Part shown: piece by piece, positions 48,158-61,066 of the stretch
Numbering within the stretch: the first letter of the stretch is position 1
Layout: every line of letters begins with the position of its first letter
Assembly: GCA_020465985.1 (NCBI GenBank)
Contig: JAANYP010001801.1
Coordinates: 62,001 to 126,000, forward strand
DNA length: 64,000 nt
Source: Centrapalus pauciflorus
Lineage: Eukaryota > Streptophyta > Magnoliopsida > Asterales > Asteraceae
Reading direction: 5' to 3'
Made by a program: the position numbers and the translations under genes
Notes under the pieces: model-generated
Seen by the model: only the letters and a program-made list of their open reading frames with translations
Databases searched by the model: none
What the model was told of the DNA's origin: nothing

Positions 48158-51100
48158 GCTAAATCCATTTGGTATATGGATTTGGGTTGCTCCAAGCATA
48201 TGACGGGAAGAAGAGAATTGCTGTCCAACGTAGTTGAACAATATTGTGGGACGGTAAAATTCAGGAACAACCATCAGGCTCATATTAGAGGATACGGGGA
48301 CTTAGTTCTAAATAATCTAGTCATCAATGAGGTTGACTATGTTGGGGGATTATCGCATAATCTATTTAGCATAGGACAGCTCTGTGATAAAGGACTAGAG
48401 GTAACTATTAGGGCTAAGAACTGCAGTGTAATGAGTATGGATGGAAAAGAAATCTTATCTGGTTCCCGAAACTCTAACCTTTACACCATTGACGTAGCCA
48501 AGCTCATAGTAAAGGATAGCATTTGCCTCTTATCAAAAGCCTCTTCAAAAGACTCTTGGTTGTGGCATCGAAGGTTATCCCACTTGAATTTTGACAATAT
48601 CAACAAGCTGGCTGCGAAACAACTGGTCAAAGGTCTCCCTGAATTGCGTTATGAAAAGGACCATCTTTATGGAGCTTGTGAGAAAGGAAAGATGAAACGA
48701 TCATCTCACAAACCAAAGCCCGAACCATCAATGAAAAGATTATTGGAGTTACTTCACATGGATTTATGCGGACCGATGTGGACACAGAGCATAAATGGGA
48801 AGCGATACGTGTTGGTTATCGTTGATGACTACTCACGATATACCTGGGTCAGGTTCTTGCGATCCAAGGACGAGCCAGCTCAAGAAATCATAGATTTTAT
48901 AAAGAGTGTCGAGACCCAACAGCAGCTGTCAGTTCAATCAATCAGATCCAATAACGACACAGAGTTCAACAATTCGGTAGTTGAGGGCTTCCTTCGATCC
49001 AAAAGTATTCAGCATCAATATTCTGCTGCTAGAACACCACAACAAAATGGGGTCGTGGAAAGGCGTAATCGTACCCTTGTGGAAGCCGCTCGCACAATGC
49101 TTACCTACTCAAAGCTACCTCCATTATTGTGGGCCGAAGCCGTATCAACAGCTTGCTATACATAGAATCGCTCCATTATCCATAAGCGCTTTAATAAAAC
49201 TCCTTATCAACTCTTTTTGAATAAAGTCCTTTTATCAAGTAATTACGCGTATTTGCTTGCAGGCGCTATGTGCTGAATGATAAAGACAACCTCGGGAAGT
49301 TTAACAAAAAAGCGGATGAAGCAATCTTCATTGGATACTCATCCAACGCGAAGGCTTATCCCGCATTCAATACCCGAACCAGGACAGTCAATGAAAGTGT
49401 GCATGTCACATTTGATGAGTTGGCTGAACTGGCACCCGAAGTTGATCATACAGGACCTCGCATTACGCATATGCCTGGAGACTCTTCTACTAACCCTACT
49501 TCTTTTTCTTCTTCTGATTTAGTTAGTTTGTTTGATCCTTTTTACGTAGAATTTTTCGGTCCTAATGCTAATGTGTCTACTGTTGTCAATAATGTAGGTA
49601 ATCCTTCCAATTCAACTGCACCACAAAGTTTATCTGCTCCATCTTCATCCACATCATACCCTCATCCATCAACATCATCCACCGATACATCCGCAGTTGA
49701 ATCGACTCCTGTAATAGCCTCACATATAATGCCAAATATCCTTCCCTCATCCGAACACTCGGAAATCGAACCGGAACCAGTGGTACCATCACTTGAAACC
49801 ATTGACCATGAATCTTCATCCATCCCCACTTTAACCACTGAGATTCCATCCCGAGCACCCCTTCCACACGAGACCAAATGGACCCGAAGTCACCCAACCG
49901 ATCAGATCATTGGTGATGTTTCAACTGGAGTCCAAACACGCAGGGCATCTGCTAATGAATGTGTCTTTGCATCATTTCTTAGTATGATAGAGCCCGCTCG
50001 TGTGGATGAAGCCCTAAAAGACCCAGACTGGATAATTGCAATGCAACTCAACCAGTTTGAATAGCTCAGAGTATGGCGGTTAGTTCCCAAACCAAAAGAC
50101 TGTACAGTGATCGGAACTAAGTGGATCTTTAAGAACAAACGAGATGAGAACGACATTGTGATAAGGAATAAAGCAAGACTTGTTGCCAAAGGCTACCGAC
50201 AACAAGAAAGGATAGATTATGACGAGACCTTCGCTCCAGTTGCACGGATCGAAACAATCAGAATCTTCTTGGCGTACGCGGCTCACAAGGACTTCAAAGT
50301 GTACCAGATGGACGTCAAGACTGCCTTTCTTAACGGTGAACTCAACGAAGAGGTGTATGTTGAACAACCACAAGACTTTGTTGACGCACATAAACCTGAC
50401 CATGTTTATCAGCTAGATAAAGCCCTCTATCGTTTAAAACAAGCACCTCGCGCATGGTATGATAGTCTTTCTAATTTCCTTATTTCTGTCGGTTTCAGCA
50501 AAGGTGTGGTGGACAAAACTCTGTTCACGAAAAAGGAAGGCCCACACATAATGCTGGTACAGATGTATGTCGACGACATTATATTTGGATTTACTAACAG
50601 TAATTTCTGTAAGTATTTTTCAGCCCTAATGGAGTCCAGGTTCGAGATGAGTATGATGGGGGAAATGAATTTTTTCCTCGGATTACAAGTCAAACAACTT
50701 GAGAATGGGATTTTTGTGAACCAGTCGAAATATACTCTTGACATTCTCAAGAAGTATAAGTTAGACTCTTGCACGAGTATCGCAACTCCCATGGCCTCCA
50801 ACTTTAAGTTAGACACCGATCCTTCTAGGAAAAGTGTCGATAATACAACTTACAGAGGGATGATAGGATCCTTACTGTATCTGACTGCTACTAGGCCGGA
50901 TATAATGTTTTAAACATGTCTTTGTGCTCGCTTTCAGGCCGACCCGAAAGAATCACACCTAAGTGCGGTAAAACGCATTTTCCGTTATCTTAAGGGTACA
51001 CCCGATCTTGGTCTATGGTATCCAAAGGGAACCGATTTTGATCTTACCGCTTTTTCAGATGCTGATTTTGCAGGTTGTAGAGTTGAAAGAAAAAGCACGT

Positions 51101-51518
51101 CAGGAGGAATACAGTTCTTGGAAGATAGACCGGTGAGTTGGTCCTCCAAAAAGCAGAATCATGTTTCAACATCCACAGCTGAGGCTGAGTATGTAGCAGC
51201 TGCAAGCTGTTGCTCTCAAGTGCTGTGGATGAGAACACAATTACGCAATTATGGATTCTCACTTACCAATATCCCAATCTACTGTGCGATTCTCGAAGTG
51301 CAATTGCCATCTCTTGCAATCCCGTGCAGCACTCTCGAACGAAACACATAGATATCAGGTTTCATTTTATTAAAGATCACGTACAAAAGGGAACCATTGA
51401 GTTGTATTTTGTTGGCACGGACTATCAACTTGCGGATATATTTACTAAAGCTTTAGACGAACCTCGTTTTCAGTTTTTAGTATCACATATCGGCATGTTG
51501 AATCCGCCTTCCAATTAA
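48116..51518 (+). pseudogene. E5 pol: protease, integrase, RT, RNase H (broken)
   Basis: Protease motif WYMDLGCSKHMTG has Leu where the catalytic D-S-G needs Ser. Pre-integrase finger WHRRLSHLNF with YGACEKGK. Integrase has HMDLCGP, then RSNNDTEF (RSDNGTEF expected, second catalytic Asp lost) and NGVVERRN. TAG at 49163, a frameshift near 49222 and TAA near 49236 precede FACRRYVLNDKDN. A Ser/Thr/Pro-rich linker leads to RT (KWIFKNKRDEN, KTAFLNGEL, YVDDIIFGF). TAG at 50062 and TAA at 50911 break RT. RNase H (FSDADFAGC, STAEAEYVAA) has a frameshift near 51285 and ends QLADIFTKAL at 51518. RT and RNase H motifs are otherwise well kept. Confidence 0.93.
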
Positions 51519-52464
51519 ATATCAGTTATTGTCTTAAATAATTCTATTTCAATCTATCATGTTTGAAATACCTTTATTTTAGAAAATATCTGTTATTTAA
51601 ATTTAAGGATTGTGTCACAAAATTGAAACTCAATATTTCCTTATCTATGTACATTTTTAATAATTAATGATCCTGACAAATTGCTGTGTGAATTGTTCAT
51701 CACTGAGTGGGACACAAACATAATCCAGGTTTGTCTGTATCTTTAAGGCTAAAAAAAGGTTCAAGAACTTAATCTGAAAAAGAAAAGGAAACGAATAGGT
51801 ATTTATTTGAGGGGGAGTATAGTTAGGATGTTAATTTTTATAATTCTTTGTTTCTTTTTAATTTTAGTAGTTAAATTTTAGATTTTAGGTTGGTTATATT
51901 TTAATTTATTTTTAAGTTTAATTGAATAGGTCAAAAAATCCCAAAAAGATTTTAATTGTTCAAATTTATCAAAAAGCCAAAAATATTTTATTTTATTTTA
52001 TTTTATTTTATTTTATTTTTTGTCTTAACTTAAATGCTTAAAGAAAAGATCAAAAATATGTTATTTTTCACTTTGCAATTGTTTATTTTGGTTTCAAAGA
52101 AAAATACAAAAAGATGTAATAAATTGGGCCAAAACTTTTTATTAAAAATCTTGTTTCAATTATTTTTTTTTAAAAAAAGCCCAATATTTTTGTGTGGTTA
52201 TGTGTGTTGTGTTGTAAAATCCGGCGGCTCATCTTCCTTTTTGGGCGCGGATCTTCCATTACCGACCAGACCCGAGCCACTTTAAAAGAGGTGGGTCAAC
52301 GGTCAAACACTCATGTTTCTTCTTCTTTAAGTGTTCACTCATCTCCTCTCTTTCTTCTTTCTCTCGTCGACGACCGCCCCTCATCCACCATTTTTGGCTT
52401 CCAAGCTTTGTGCACCATCAAGTTTCTTCCTTTTTCTTACTTATTTCGACTTCTGCATCATCAG
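51519..52464 (+). other. Pol-aORF spacer and putative aORF promoter/first exon
   Basis: Includes a polypurine-like GAGGGGGAGTAT (51809-51820) followed by GTTAGGATGTTAATTT, which could start an LTR, a (TTTTA)n tract near 51985, a TATA-like CTTTAAAAGA near 52279, a pyrimidine-rich leader (52315-52440) and the exon end CATCATCAG at 52464. Confidence 0.4.
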
Positions 52465-53545
52465 GTAACTCCTTTCTATCTTTATTTCAGCATTTAACGT
52501 CCTAAATTGTGTGTTTGATTTTCAAATTTTTATTAGTTTTTCTTTTCGGTTTTTGCTCATTTTAGGTAGTTTAATGTGTTTTGTCTACTTAGTTGTAGTT
52601 ATATAAAATGTTCCTTATATGTTTTTAGTCTAGGATCTTCATTTTCATGCATTTTTATCAAAATTTTAACCGTTCACGTTGCATGTTGCATGAACACATT
52701 AACTGCACTGATGAACTTCGGACGTCTGAATTCGGACCATGCCCCGAATTCAGATGTCCGAACTTAGACAAAATTTCAAAATTTTCAAAATTCAAAGACC
52801 GAATCGGTCACTGTGCATCCGAATTCGGACCACTGTTGATCCGAATTCGGTCCTTCATAAAAAGTCTGAAATTCAAAATGTTCATTAAGTCATTTCACAA
52901 TTCACTGATTGACCCGAATTCGGACCTCATCCGAAATGCATATCCCATCCGAATTCGGTCCCTCAGGAAAATTTCAAAAATGTTCAAAGAGTCTAAGTTT
53001 CAGCATTGTTCATCCGAACTTGGATGGGATCTGAATTCGGTCCTCATCCGGATTCTGTATTCCATCCGATTTCAATCCACCTCATTTTCATCCATGCATC
53101 ATCATCCGAATTCGGTCCAGCACCATCCATCACCCGAATTCGGCACCCCATCTATCATTCATCATACTTCATCCGGATTTGGGCCAGATCCGAATTCGGT
53201 GACACTGTTCATCCGAATGCGGTCCATCCGAAATCCAACACTTAGCATATTTTTCAATTTTTCACTTTTTGCATTTTCACTATAAATCAAAAAAAGATCC
53301 AAAAAATATTTTCATTTCGGTGCACCATTGATTAGAGTTAGGATTATTGTTTGAGTGAAAAAGTCTGATCTAACATTGGTCTCTTAACGATTGACTTTGA
53401 ACTTTATTCAGTAGATTTTTATTCTACTAATAAAGACCCGATGCTTTAAACAGATCAGGCAGTTTCTATATCACACTTATCTAGACTTCATATCAATGTC
53501 TTATCATTTAAAGTCTTTTGTTCTAACTTTGATGCACCTTTGCAG
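52465..53545 (+). other. 5'UTR intron-like interval upstream of the E5 aORF
   Basis: Donor CATCAG|GTAACTCC and acceptor CACCTTTGCAG|AAATGATGG, with the aORF ATG two bases downstream. The interval is AT-rich overall and contains the repeat cluster 52710-53240. This is the layout of a plant gene with a leader intron. Confidence 0.5.
52710..53240 (+). repeat. CCGAATTCGG-type repeat cluster upstream of the E5 aORF
   Basis: About 20 copies of ATCCGAATTCGG, GAATTCGGACC and variants, irregularly spaced, the same word set as at 43730-44345 and in the gypsy LTRs. Confidence 0.9.
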
Positions 53546-53547
53546 AA

Positions 53548-56500
53548 ATGATGGAACCAACTGTTGTTCTTACCATACGCCATCCCCCTATTCCCAATAA
53601 CAACGCCCAACTACCCGAACAATCCATTCTCCCACAAGCCAAGTTTGTCGAGTTCATACCGCATAACAGGCAGCTCGATGTGTCCATCCTCACAAAAGAA
53701 CCACAAACTCTAGCCTTCGACATCCTCATTCACCACCCCATATACTACTCCCTTTCTACAGCAATCGCCGTTCCCCAAATCTACCTGCAACAATTTTGGA
53801 ACCTATTGCAATTTGTCTATGACGCCGAACCCCACTTCACCACCACCACTGACTGTGTCCCAGTCAAAATAACCACAGCCGCCATACGCCATATACTTCA
53901 CCTACCCGTCGAAGCCTATTTGCCATCCCGTTTTCACTTTGATCCCATTCCTTCCGTCCAAGAAACCCTCACTGAAATCCAAACTTTGGGATATGACGGC
54001 CCTCTTTCCAAACCCTCCGATTTTAAAACCAAGAATCTCTAATCTCATTGGCGAATTCTATTTGATGGTATCAACAAATGCTTCACAGCAAAGCATTCTG
54101 GGCACGACTCTGCCTCCGCTCAAGTCCTAGCCATGTTCACCGGCTTTGCTTTTGACCGCTACGTCGATTATGCAGCATTCCTCTTTGAGGAGTTGAAGAG
54201 AGTTCATATGGAAAGGGGAACCAGAAGAGGACGCAAATACATCCCTTTGCAACGTTTCCTACAGCTGATCATCCAATACGCCATGGATACCGATGACGAC
54301 ATTCATGAGCGCCCTGAGGCCGATGTCTACCCTACAGTGGCTATCCAGAAGCTGAATCTGCCAAAAAGGACTCCATCTGTGCCAATAATGACTAACCCAA
54401 TGTCCCTTCTTCTAAAGGCAAGGGAATTGGAAAGGGTTCGGGCGTATATACGATTGTTTTATCCGTATGAGGCTCAGTCAGAACCGACTGAGCCTAGCCG
54501 ATCCGAAGGTGAGGATAGATTGAGTGAGGACGAGGGAGAAATGGCAAGAGTACAACAATCCGTAGGGTCCGGTGAGGGGGAGGATGTGCATGTGAGCAAG
54601 GGAGAAATAGGTGAGGCAGCAGAGGCGGTGGATTCAGAACGAACCGTCTCTGTTGTTTGAGGGTTAGAAGCAACTTCTGAGGGTGACCGCAGCCCTATCA
54701 GCCGGACTACCCACTCAAAGACCATTAGTCTGATGGTCGAACTAACCCCCACCACCCACTTAGCATCCTCCCAACAAGGTGCTATTTCATTCCACGGGGA
54801 CATACCACATACGCCATCGCCCTCTCATTCGGAGAGTGGCGGTGTTGAACGAGGTCACACTCCGCCCCACGTGACCGACCCTCTTTCCTTCACGATTCCA
54901 TCCCCACAAATACACACAACGCACGATGCCTCAGTGGCATCGCCTAGAGCTACCTCCATGGCAGCTCCACAAACTTCTGGATCTGCGCCTCCCCTAGTGG
55001 AGCCAGAAATGACAGAAGGAAGACCTGAAGTGGCTCCATTAACGCCATCCGCTTCAGGCCATCTCCCAATTAACTTGGAGATATTAACGGCAGCTCTTCG
55101 TGCTGCCGGAGTTGTTACCCGGGCTGACCTGGACGCCTAAAAGGAGGCTGCTGAGGAACGTCACACCGCCCTTCTCTCACTTATAAAGGGTAAGGGTGTC
55201 GCTTCTGATATCTGCCTCCACCAGGATCCTATTCAGTCCAGACACAGATTGCAGAGCTCTCAGACAAGATAGACGTGCTCACTCGCCTAATCCTTCAAGT
55301 CCAGGAGCAACTCAACTCCAGAATGGACCGTCTTGAGTCTGTAGTCATTGAGCTTCAGTGCCGTCTTTAGGCTGAGTCCCAGAAAAGGAAACATGACGAT
55401 CAGGACGACCCTGATCGCCATGAGGGGGAGAAACGCCAGAAAACTCAGTCTGAGGACCTCATGTTGATTGTAGGGGGAGCAGAGACAGAATCGACAGAGA
55501 TTCAGGGGTCTAGGGATCAGAGTTATGAGGCTCGGGAGACGCTATTGATAGAAGATGAGCCACTCATTGAAGGTCCGGCTCCATTAGATCCACTGTCAGC
55601 AATGGTGGAGTATGAACCGGTATATGAAAAAGTCAAAATCATATTAGTGTCTGACTCAGACTCTGATACTGAGGACGACTATCCCTTTCTCACCCCAAAG
55701 CCTGAACCTGAATCACGCAAAAATCATCCTCCCCGATTGAATTTTTGAATTCTCCAACCCATGCACCTCAAGAACAAATAATTTCCACCATCCAAACGTC
55801 TTCACCTTCTCCCATAGAAACTCCATCAATCCAAATCACTCCCACAATAAAAGACATCCCATCAGTTATACCTACCCTAACAGTCCAAACAACCCTTCCA
55901 ACTCAATCAACTCCGCCAGCTCACATTGCCGAATCATCAGGGTCCCGAACTGTCGATTGCTTTGCTACAAGAGACGTCACCGCAACATACGACATGATAG
56001 ACGTATAATGGTTCCGATGGTATTCAAAGGGTAAAGTTCATTCTCTGGATGAAGAAATGAGAGAAGAATTGAGTCAGGACCAGAGGGCTCAAGTCTTGAA
56101 ACTTCTTGAAGCTCCTCCCACCGAATTAGAAGAGCTTCCGGTCCAAGGGTTAAAAGAATTCCTGAGAAAGTTTCCGGCTAAACAGTTTCAGAATCCATTC
56201 TTAGAAGAAAGATTCAAGATGGTATTTAGAAAGAGGCCGGGGTCTTTTAGTAGACGTCTTCTGATGGTAGTGACCGATGCATCTCGGGCCGTTCAAGCAG
56301 AATATAATCAGATGATGCTAAGGGAAAAGAGAGATAAGAGCAAATATTGGTCTAAATCAAAAATTGTAAAGATCAATAACATCCATATGTACAAAAGAGC
56401 CAGAGTATTCACTCCGGCATTTGAGGTACTCAGAGAAGACGGAACGGTTCAAGAAATGCATGAAAGTGATCTTGATTTTGCAAATATAGACGACATTGAG

Positions 56501-57011
56501 CTTCTGCTCAACAAGCTGAAATACAAGATCAAGGGTCGTCTGACTCACATGACTGCAGTTGCAGCCCTGGTCCGAAGCATGAATCGCCGCTCAATTGTGA
56601 TGTGCCTCAGAGATTTTCAGATGGCAATTGATAGTGCTTTAGTTAAAGTGGGTCTGAAAGCTCCTGATCAAGACATATTTTTGGTAGACCACTATCCGGC
56701 CTATAAAGTACTGCTTCGAGGACAGCCAGGTGTTATATTTTTTTAACCAGAATGGTTACAAAAGGTTCATGCGCTTTGAGGATCTTCCCTGTTACTCCGA
56801 CGGTACTCTCAGATTGGTTCGAGCCGCGCTTACTCAGAAAGTTCAAGATTTTGACGCTCAACCAGATCTGGAACTCAGATTCTCACCAAAGGAGATTCAG
56901 GATATCCTCAGCGGCATAGAATACTGTTGGTACACCCTGTGTGACGATAGCAGTCTAAGTCGTATTAGCATTTTGTCTAAGTCATGTTACAAAGTATTGA
57001 ATACTAACTAG
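53548..57011 (+). pseudogene. aORF downstream of E5 pol (broken)
   Basis: ATG 53548 (MMEPTVVLTIRHPP). N-terminal piece to 54042 carries ILIHHPIYYSLSTAIAVPQI, then LQQFWNLLQF and ITTAAIRHILHLP, the aORF signature. After a frameshift, 54133-55140 is one frame with TGA at 54658: RYVDYAAFLFEELKRVHMER, an acidic stretch, then a Pro/Ser/Thr-rich region. Further frame changes at 55140-55460 and about 55745. 56057-56746 is a well-kept C-terminal domain (LKEFLRKFPAKQFQNPFLEE; SKYWSKSKIVKINNI; LRDFQMAIDSALVKVG) that continues to 57011 after a frameshift near 56740. Function unknown; relative of the E7 and E3 aORFs. Confidence 0.7.
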
Positions 57012-57571
57012 TGTTTGATATATGTGTTTGATAGTTATTGATTGTATAGTTGAACTTGATGTAATTTATTACAAGAAGTTCAAACATAAAGTCCAAAGAT
57101 TAATTCAAACATAAGTTAAAACATATGTTCAAGTAAAAGTTTGACTTGTGAAATTCGAATTTAGTGCATATTCGAATTTACACTTAAGGAAGATTCGAAT
57201 TTGGTACAAATTCGAATGAGGCAGTTCCGAATTTGTCAAGGGAACAAATTCAAATGGGCCTTGGGCCTGTTTCGAGTTTGGCCCATGACAAACTCGAATG
57301 AGCCTCTATAATTAGGGATTAACTCGAATCATTAGTAGACTTTTGCAGAATTCATGTGAGCAATTAGCAAAAGGCGATCTCGAGTTTATCAGCTGATATT
57401 GTGTCCGTTCGGAAAGAATCATCGCGTAGGTTCGTTCATGGTCGATCGTACAACGTTGTGGTAGTCTCCGTGTTTCGTGTGAGTGCTATATCCGTCAAGC
57501 CGCTAACGAGGATTCCGCACTCGTTGGTGTGTGTCGCGTCTAGATAGATCTGTGTAGTGCAAGACCTTACA
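57012..57571 (+). repeat. E6 5' LTR (about 560 bp)
   Basis: The end is fixed by ACCTTACA two bases before the PBS. The start TGTTTGATAT at 57012 is the best candidate but lacks a partner to confirm it. A CTATAATTA box lies near 57305. Repeats of ATTCGAATTT, TTCGAGTTT and inverses fill 57150-57330, upstream of that box. Confidence 0.65.
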
Positions 57572-57573
57572 AG

Positions 57574-57586
57574 TGGTATCAGAGCC
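57574..57586 (+). other. Primer-binding site of E6 (tRNA-Met type)
   Basis: TGGTATCAGAGCC, two bases after the LTR. Confidence 0.92.
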
Positions 57587-57779
57587 AGCGGGGTGTTCTT
57601 CGTGTTCTTCATGATGATAAAGATACATCCTAGGTTTCTTGACGCTTTTGGACGGTTAATCTCACTTTTTTTTGAGTTTTTCGAGCTTATCAAATTGGAA
57701 TCCGGGAAATACTTTGTAGTAGTTCACGTTTTTTATCACAATCAATATTTTTACTCGTAAAAATATTGATTTACTCTGA

Positions 57780-58160
57780 AAAACGTGAAAAACTCGAGGT
57801 ATTAGCCGTTTCTCGAATTTGCGGCGCTCGACTTTGTTAAGGAGAAATTAGGGTTTAGCTCATTCTCGAGTTTGACCAAAATACGCTCCTTTCGAGTTTC
57901 CTAAAAAGGGGTTTCGAGTTTGGACATTTCGAATTTACTTTAGGCTTCGACTTTTCACTAAAGTCGAATAGGGGGCTGCGAGTTTATCCGGGTTTCGAGT
58001 TTGAGTAGTTTTCGACTTTACCTGGACATTCGACTTTAGAGACCTTCGAATTTGTCATTAATTTCGAATTTAATTGGATCAGAGAACTTAACTAGAATTT
58101 AATCCCAAATAGGTTTAAATTTACTTAGATTCGAATTTACCTAAATTCGAAAGAATCAAT
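57780..58160 (+). repeat. TTCGAGTTT/TTCGAATTT repeats in the E6 leader
   Basis: About 20 copies of TTCGAGTTT, TTCGACTTT or TTCGAATTT between the PBS and the gag ATG, irregular spacing. Confidence 0.88.
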
Positions 58161-58215
58161 TTAAATTAATTTGAAATTAAATTAATTGAGTTTAAATTTA
58201 ATTATCTTTGAAACA

Positions 58216-61066
58216 ATGACAAGTCTACAACGGTTTCTGGAGATGGATCACGAGGTCGGAAAAGCAAATACTCCGCCAAAATTGATGAAACTTGAAGATT
58301 ATTACTGGTAGAAGGATCGGTTTACCGACTTCGCGCGTTTTAATGATATGCGCATGTGGATATGTATCGACGAGGGATACATTCCACCGACAGCTGAAAT
58401 CGAGGGACGACAAAAGGTTGTTCCTTATTCTAAAATGAAGGATGATGACAAAAAGCTGTTTGAAGCAGAGAATTGTGCTTACACTATCATCAGACTTTCC
58501 GAAATCAGAAGACAGCGAAAGAGGTGTGGGAGGCATTGGAAAAAAGGTGTGAGGGTAACCCGAGGGTTAGAAGGAAACGTATGGAGATGCTCAAGCAGCA
58601 GTTCGCTATCTTCAAGGCATTGAAGGATGAAAAGCTGGAGGACACTATCACGCATTTCTATCATCTGCTGACTGAGTTAGACAGTCATGATATTGAGTAT
58701 AGTGACACTGAGAAGAATAATAAGCTTCTGGATGCTTTACCGGCCAAATGGGCGATGTACGTGGCCTTGATTAAGCATGATGAGGATAAATACTATACTC
58801 TGACTCTAGAGAATGTGGTGGGAACGCTGAGGGCGTATCATTTTGAACTACTGAAGGCAGAAACGGATTATGAACAAGATCAAAATCCAGCAATGTATTT
58901 TGGAAAATCAAAACCTTCAGTGGCAGCCGAAATGTAGACAGCCACAGCCTTCTTCTCGGGAGAAACATCGTCACCAGCTGAGCCAGACGACGCACAGAGG
59001 GCTTTCTTAGGGTTTAGTAGACCAGAAGAACAGCAGCATCAGGCTACATCGACATCTACATCTCAGGGATATTCTAAGATGCCTATGAGCGCAAAATCGG
59101 CTGAAGACCATCTAAATCTGTTGGCTTCATTCGTGGCCGCCTACGGCAATTGTGTTCAAGGTAAAATCAACGATCCCGCGTTATGAGATGAAGATTATGA
59201 TCAGATAGACCCTGACGATCTTGAAGAGATGGATCTACAATGGCAACTGGCCATGGTAACTCAGAGAGTTAAGAGGTTCATCAAACGGACGGGAAGAAAT
59301 CTAACTATAAGTAACAACAGGATTGGCTTCGATAAGTCCAAGGTAAAATGCTACAACTGTCAAGGGTTAGGACACTTCGCTAGAGAGTGTCAGAGACCGA
59401 AGGTAGAGAATTATCAAGGACAGAATAAGAATCATGGACAGTATCAGAACCAATCACAACAGCGATATCTTCCGAGTACTTCAACCAGTCAAGCAAATAT
59501 AGCTGGTCTGTTATCTAATGCCACATCAGACAGACAGCTAGACGGCACTTATGAATGGAGTACACATCCAGAAACGAACGCTAGAGCCTTTATGGCTGAA
59601 GTAACTGACACTGCATGTGAAGGGGCAGAGCAGAACTCAGGGGACAGCAGTCAAAAAGAAAGCAGTCCGATGTGGGTGGAGAAGTCAGATGATCAGACGA
59701 TTTTGGAGTTTGCCGCTCAGATGGCCAACGTGGAATCAGATCATACAAAGGTAAGTCTGAATTTTTCTCTTTTCCATGAATTGTGTGTTTTATGTGCTAC
59801 TTCTAATGATAGGTTAAATTTAGTACTAGAATCACATCAAAATATATCTGCTCAAAATGAATCTTTAAAATCAGATAATGCTAGCCTGATAGACATAAAG
59901 CAAGATCTTAGGGATAAGCTTAAGGCTGATGCACAAGATGTTATAGTTCTAAAGGACAAACTGAGCGAACAGTGTGTTAGGTTAGAACTGAACATGTTGA
60001 GGCATTAACCAATGAGCTGAAAACCAAAGACATAGAGCTAGCTGAGTCTAAGGTGAAGGTAGCTGAGGCAAATAGTAAACTTGAAAAGTTTAGGAACTCA
60101 AGTCTTAACCTAGTGAAAATTTTAGATGCACAACGTCAATCTAAAAAGCCTGTAGGTCTAGGATATCATGAGAGTCCTCCGCCTTTTAATGGCAACTATG
60201 TACCTCAACCTCATGATAAAACTGAGAAATCAGTAGACTTAGAGGAAATACCGGAACCAGTGTCTGAACCTGTGAAGGAAAATGCAACTAAGGTGACTGA
60301 TACTAATGTTAAGATTAAGAAAGTTAAATTTGTGCCATCCTCTAGTGATACACCTGTAGGAAAACAAAAAATTGATTTTAATGATCAGGATGATGAACCA
60401 GTCACTATAGATGCACCAAAAAAACCAGACACGAGTGAGACACCTAAGTCAAAGGGCACACACAATAAGTCAATTGACAAAATGTCTTGCTTTAGATGTC
60501 ACGAAAGGGGGCACGTTGCTTCTAGCTGTCCGTATAGGAAAGTAGACAATACCCCTAAGACAGGAAAGCCAGAACAAGTTAAGCCTTCTACAAGTGTTGC
60601 GAGCACTAGTAGTTCTCAGAGTACCAAGAAAACTGTGCGAGCTACACCAAAAACGGCTGTGAAACAAATACCGGTGAAAGGTGGACCAAAAGAAGTGATT
60701 AGGACTAATTTACCAAATCGAGTCATTAATCAATCTAGGTCTGGACCACAACAATAATATAGGAGCACAACACCTAACAGAGCTTACACTCCGGTTAGGT
60801 CCCACACTCCTATTAGACATCAAACACCGGGTAGAGCTCTGGGATATACGTCTGAAATGAATTATAATCATAATTATTCAAGAGCTCCACAGCAAATGCC
60901 TACACAAAGGCAAAGAGTGAACTTAACTCACTCGGCACCACAACAAACTCCAGTTCAAAGACCCAAGTCACCAGAAAGGAGAGATGGGTATTTGAAAGAG
61001 TTTAAGTATGTGGACGAGAATGGTATTACCAAGTCAGTCATGGCTTGGGTTCCCCGTGATAACTAA
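58216..61066 (+). pseudogene. E6 gag (long, broken)
   Basis: ATG 58216 (MTSLQRFLEMDHEVG). Breaks: TAG near 58309 (YYW*KDRF), a frameshift near 58500, TAG at 58935, TGA near 59185, a frameshift near 59985 and TAA at 60755. Gag core AKEVWEALEKRCEGN and LLDALPAKWAMYVALI, first zinc knuckle CYNCQGLGHFARECQ (59349-59393), a coiled-coil-like region (59750-60110), Lys/Pro/Ser/Thr-rich linker, second knuckle CFRCHERGHVASSC (60488-60529), and the end SVMAWVPRDN at 61066. Two knuckles and a long tail are as in SIRE/Maximus elements. Coat protein and RNA packaging role; inactive as read. Confidence 0.9.

Larger units (their letters stand above)
42949..57011 (+). mobile_element. E5: Copia (SIRE-like) element, LTR-gag-pol followed by aORF unit
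   Basis: 5' LTR, PBS, a 1.1-kb leader with repeats, gag (44415-47887), pol (48116-51518) and, after a polypurine-like tract at 51809-51820, an aORF unit to 57011, where E6 is inserted. No 3' LTR matching 42949-43294 is visible. Either the true 3' LTR lies beyond E6, outside the window, or the aORF unit belongs to a different element. Gag and pol contain many stops. Confidence 0.7.

Noticed and set aside
52192..52497. Short frame in the pol-aORF spacer
   Set aside because: It crosses the apparent splice donor and pyrimidine-rich leader; low-complexity translation without motifs.
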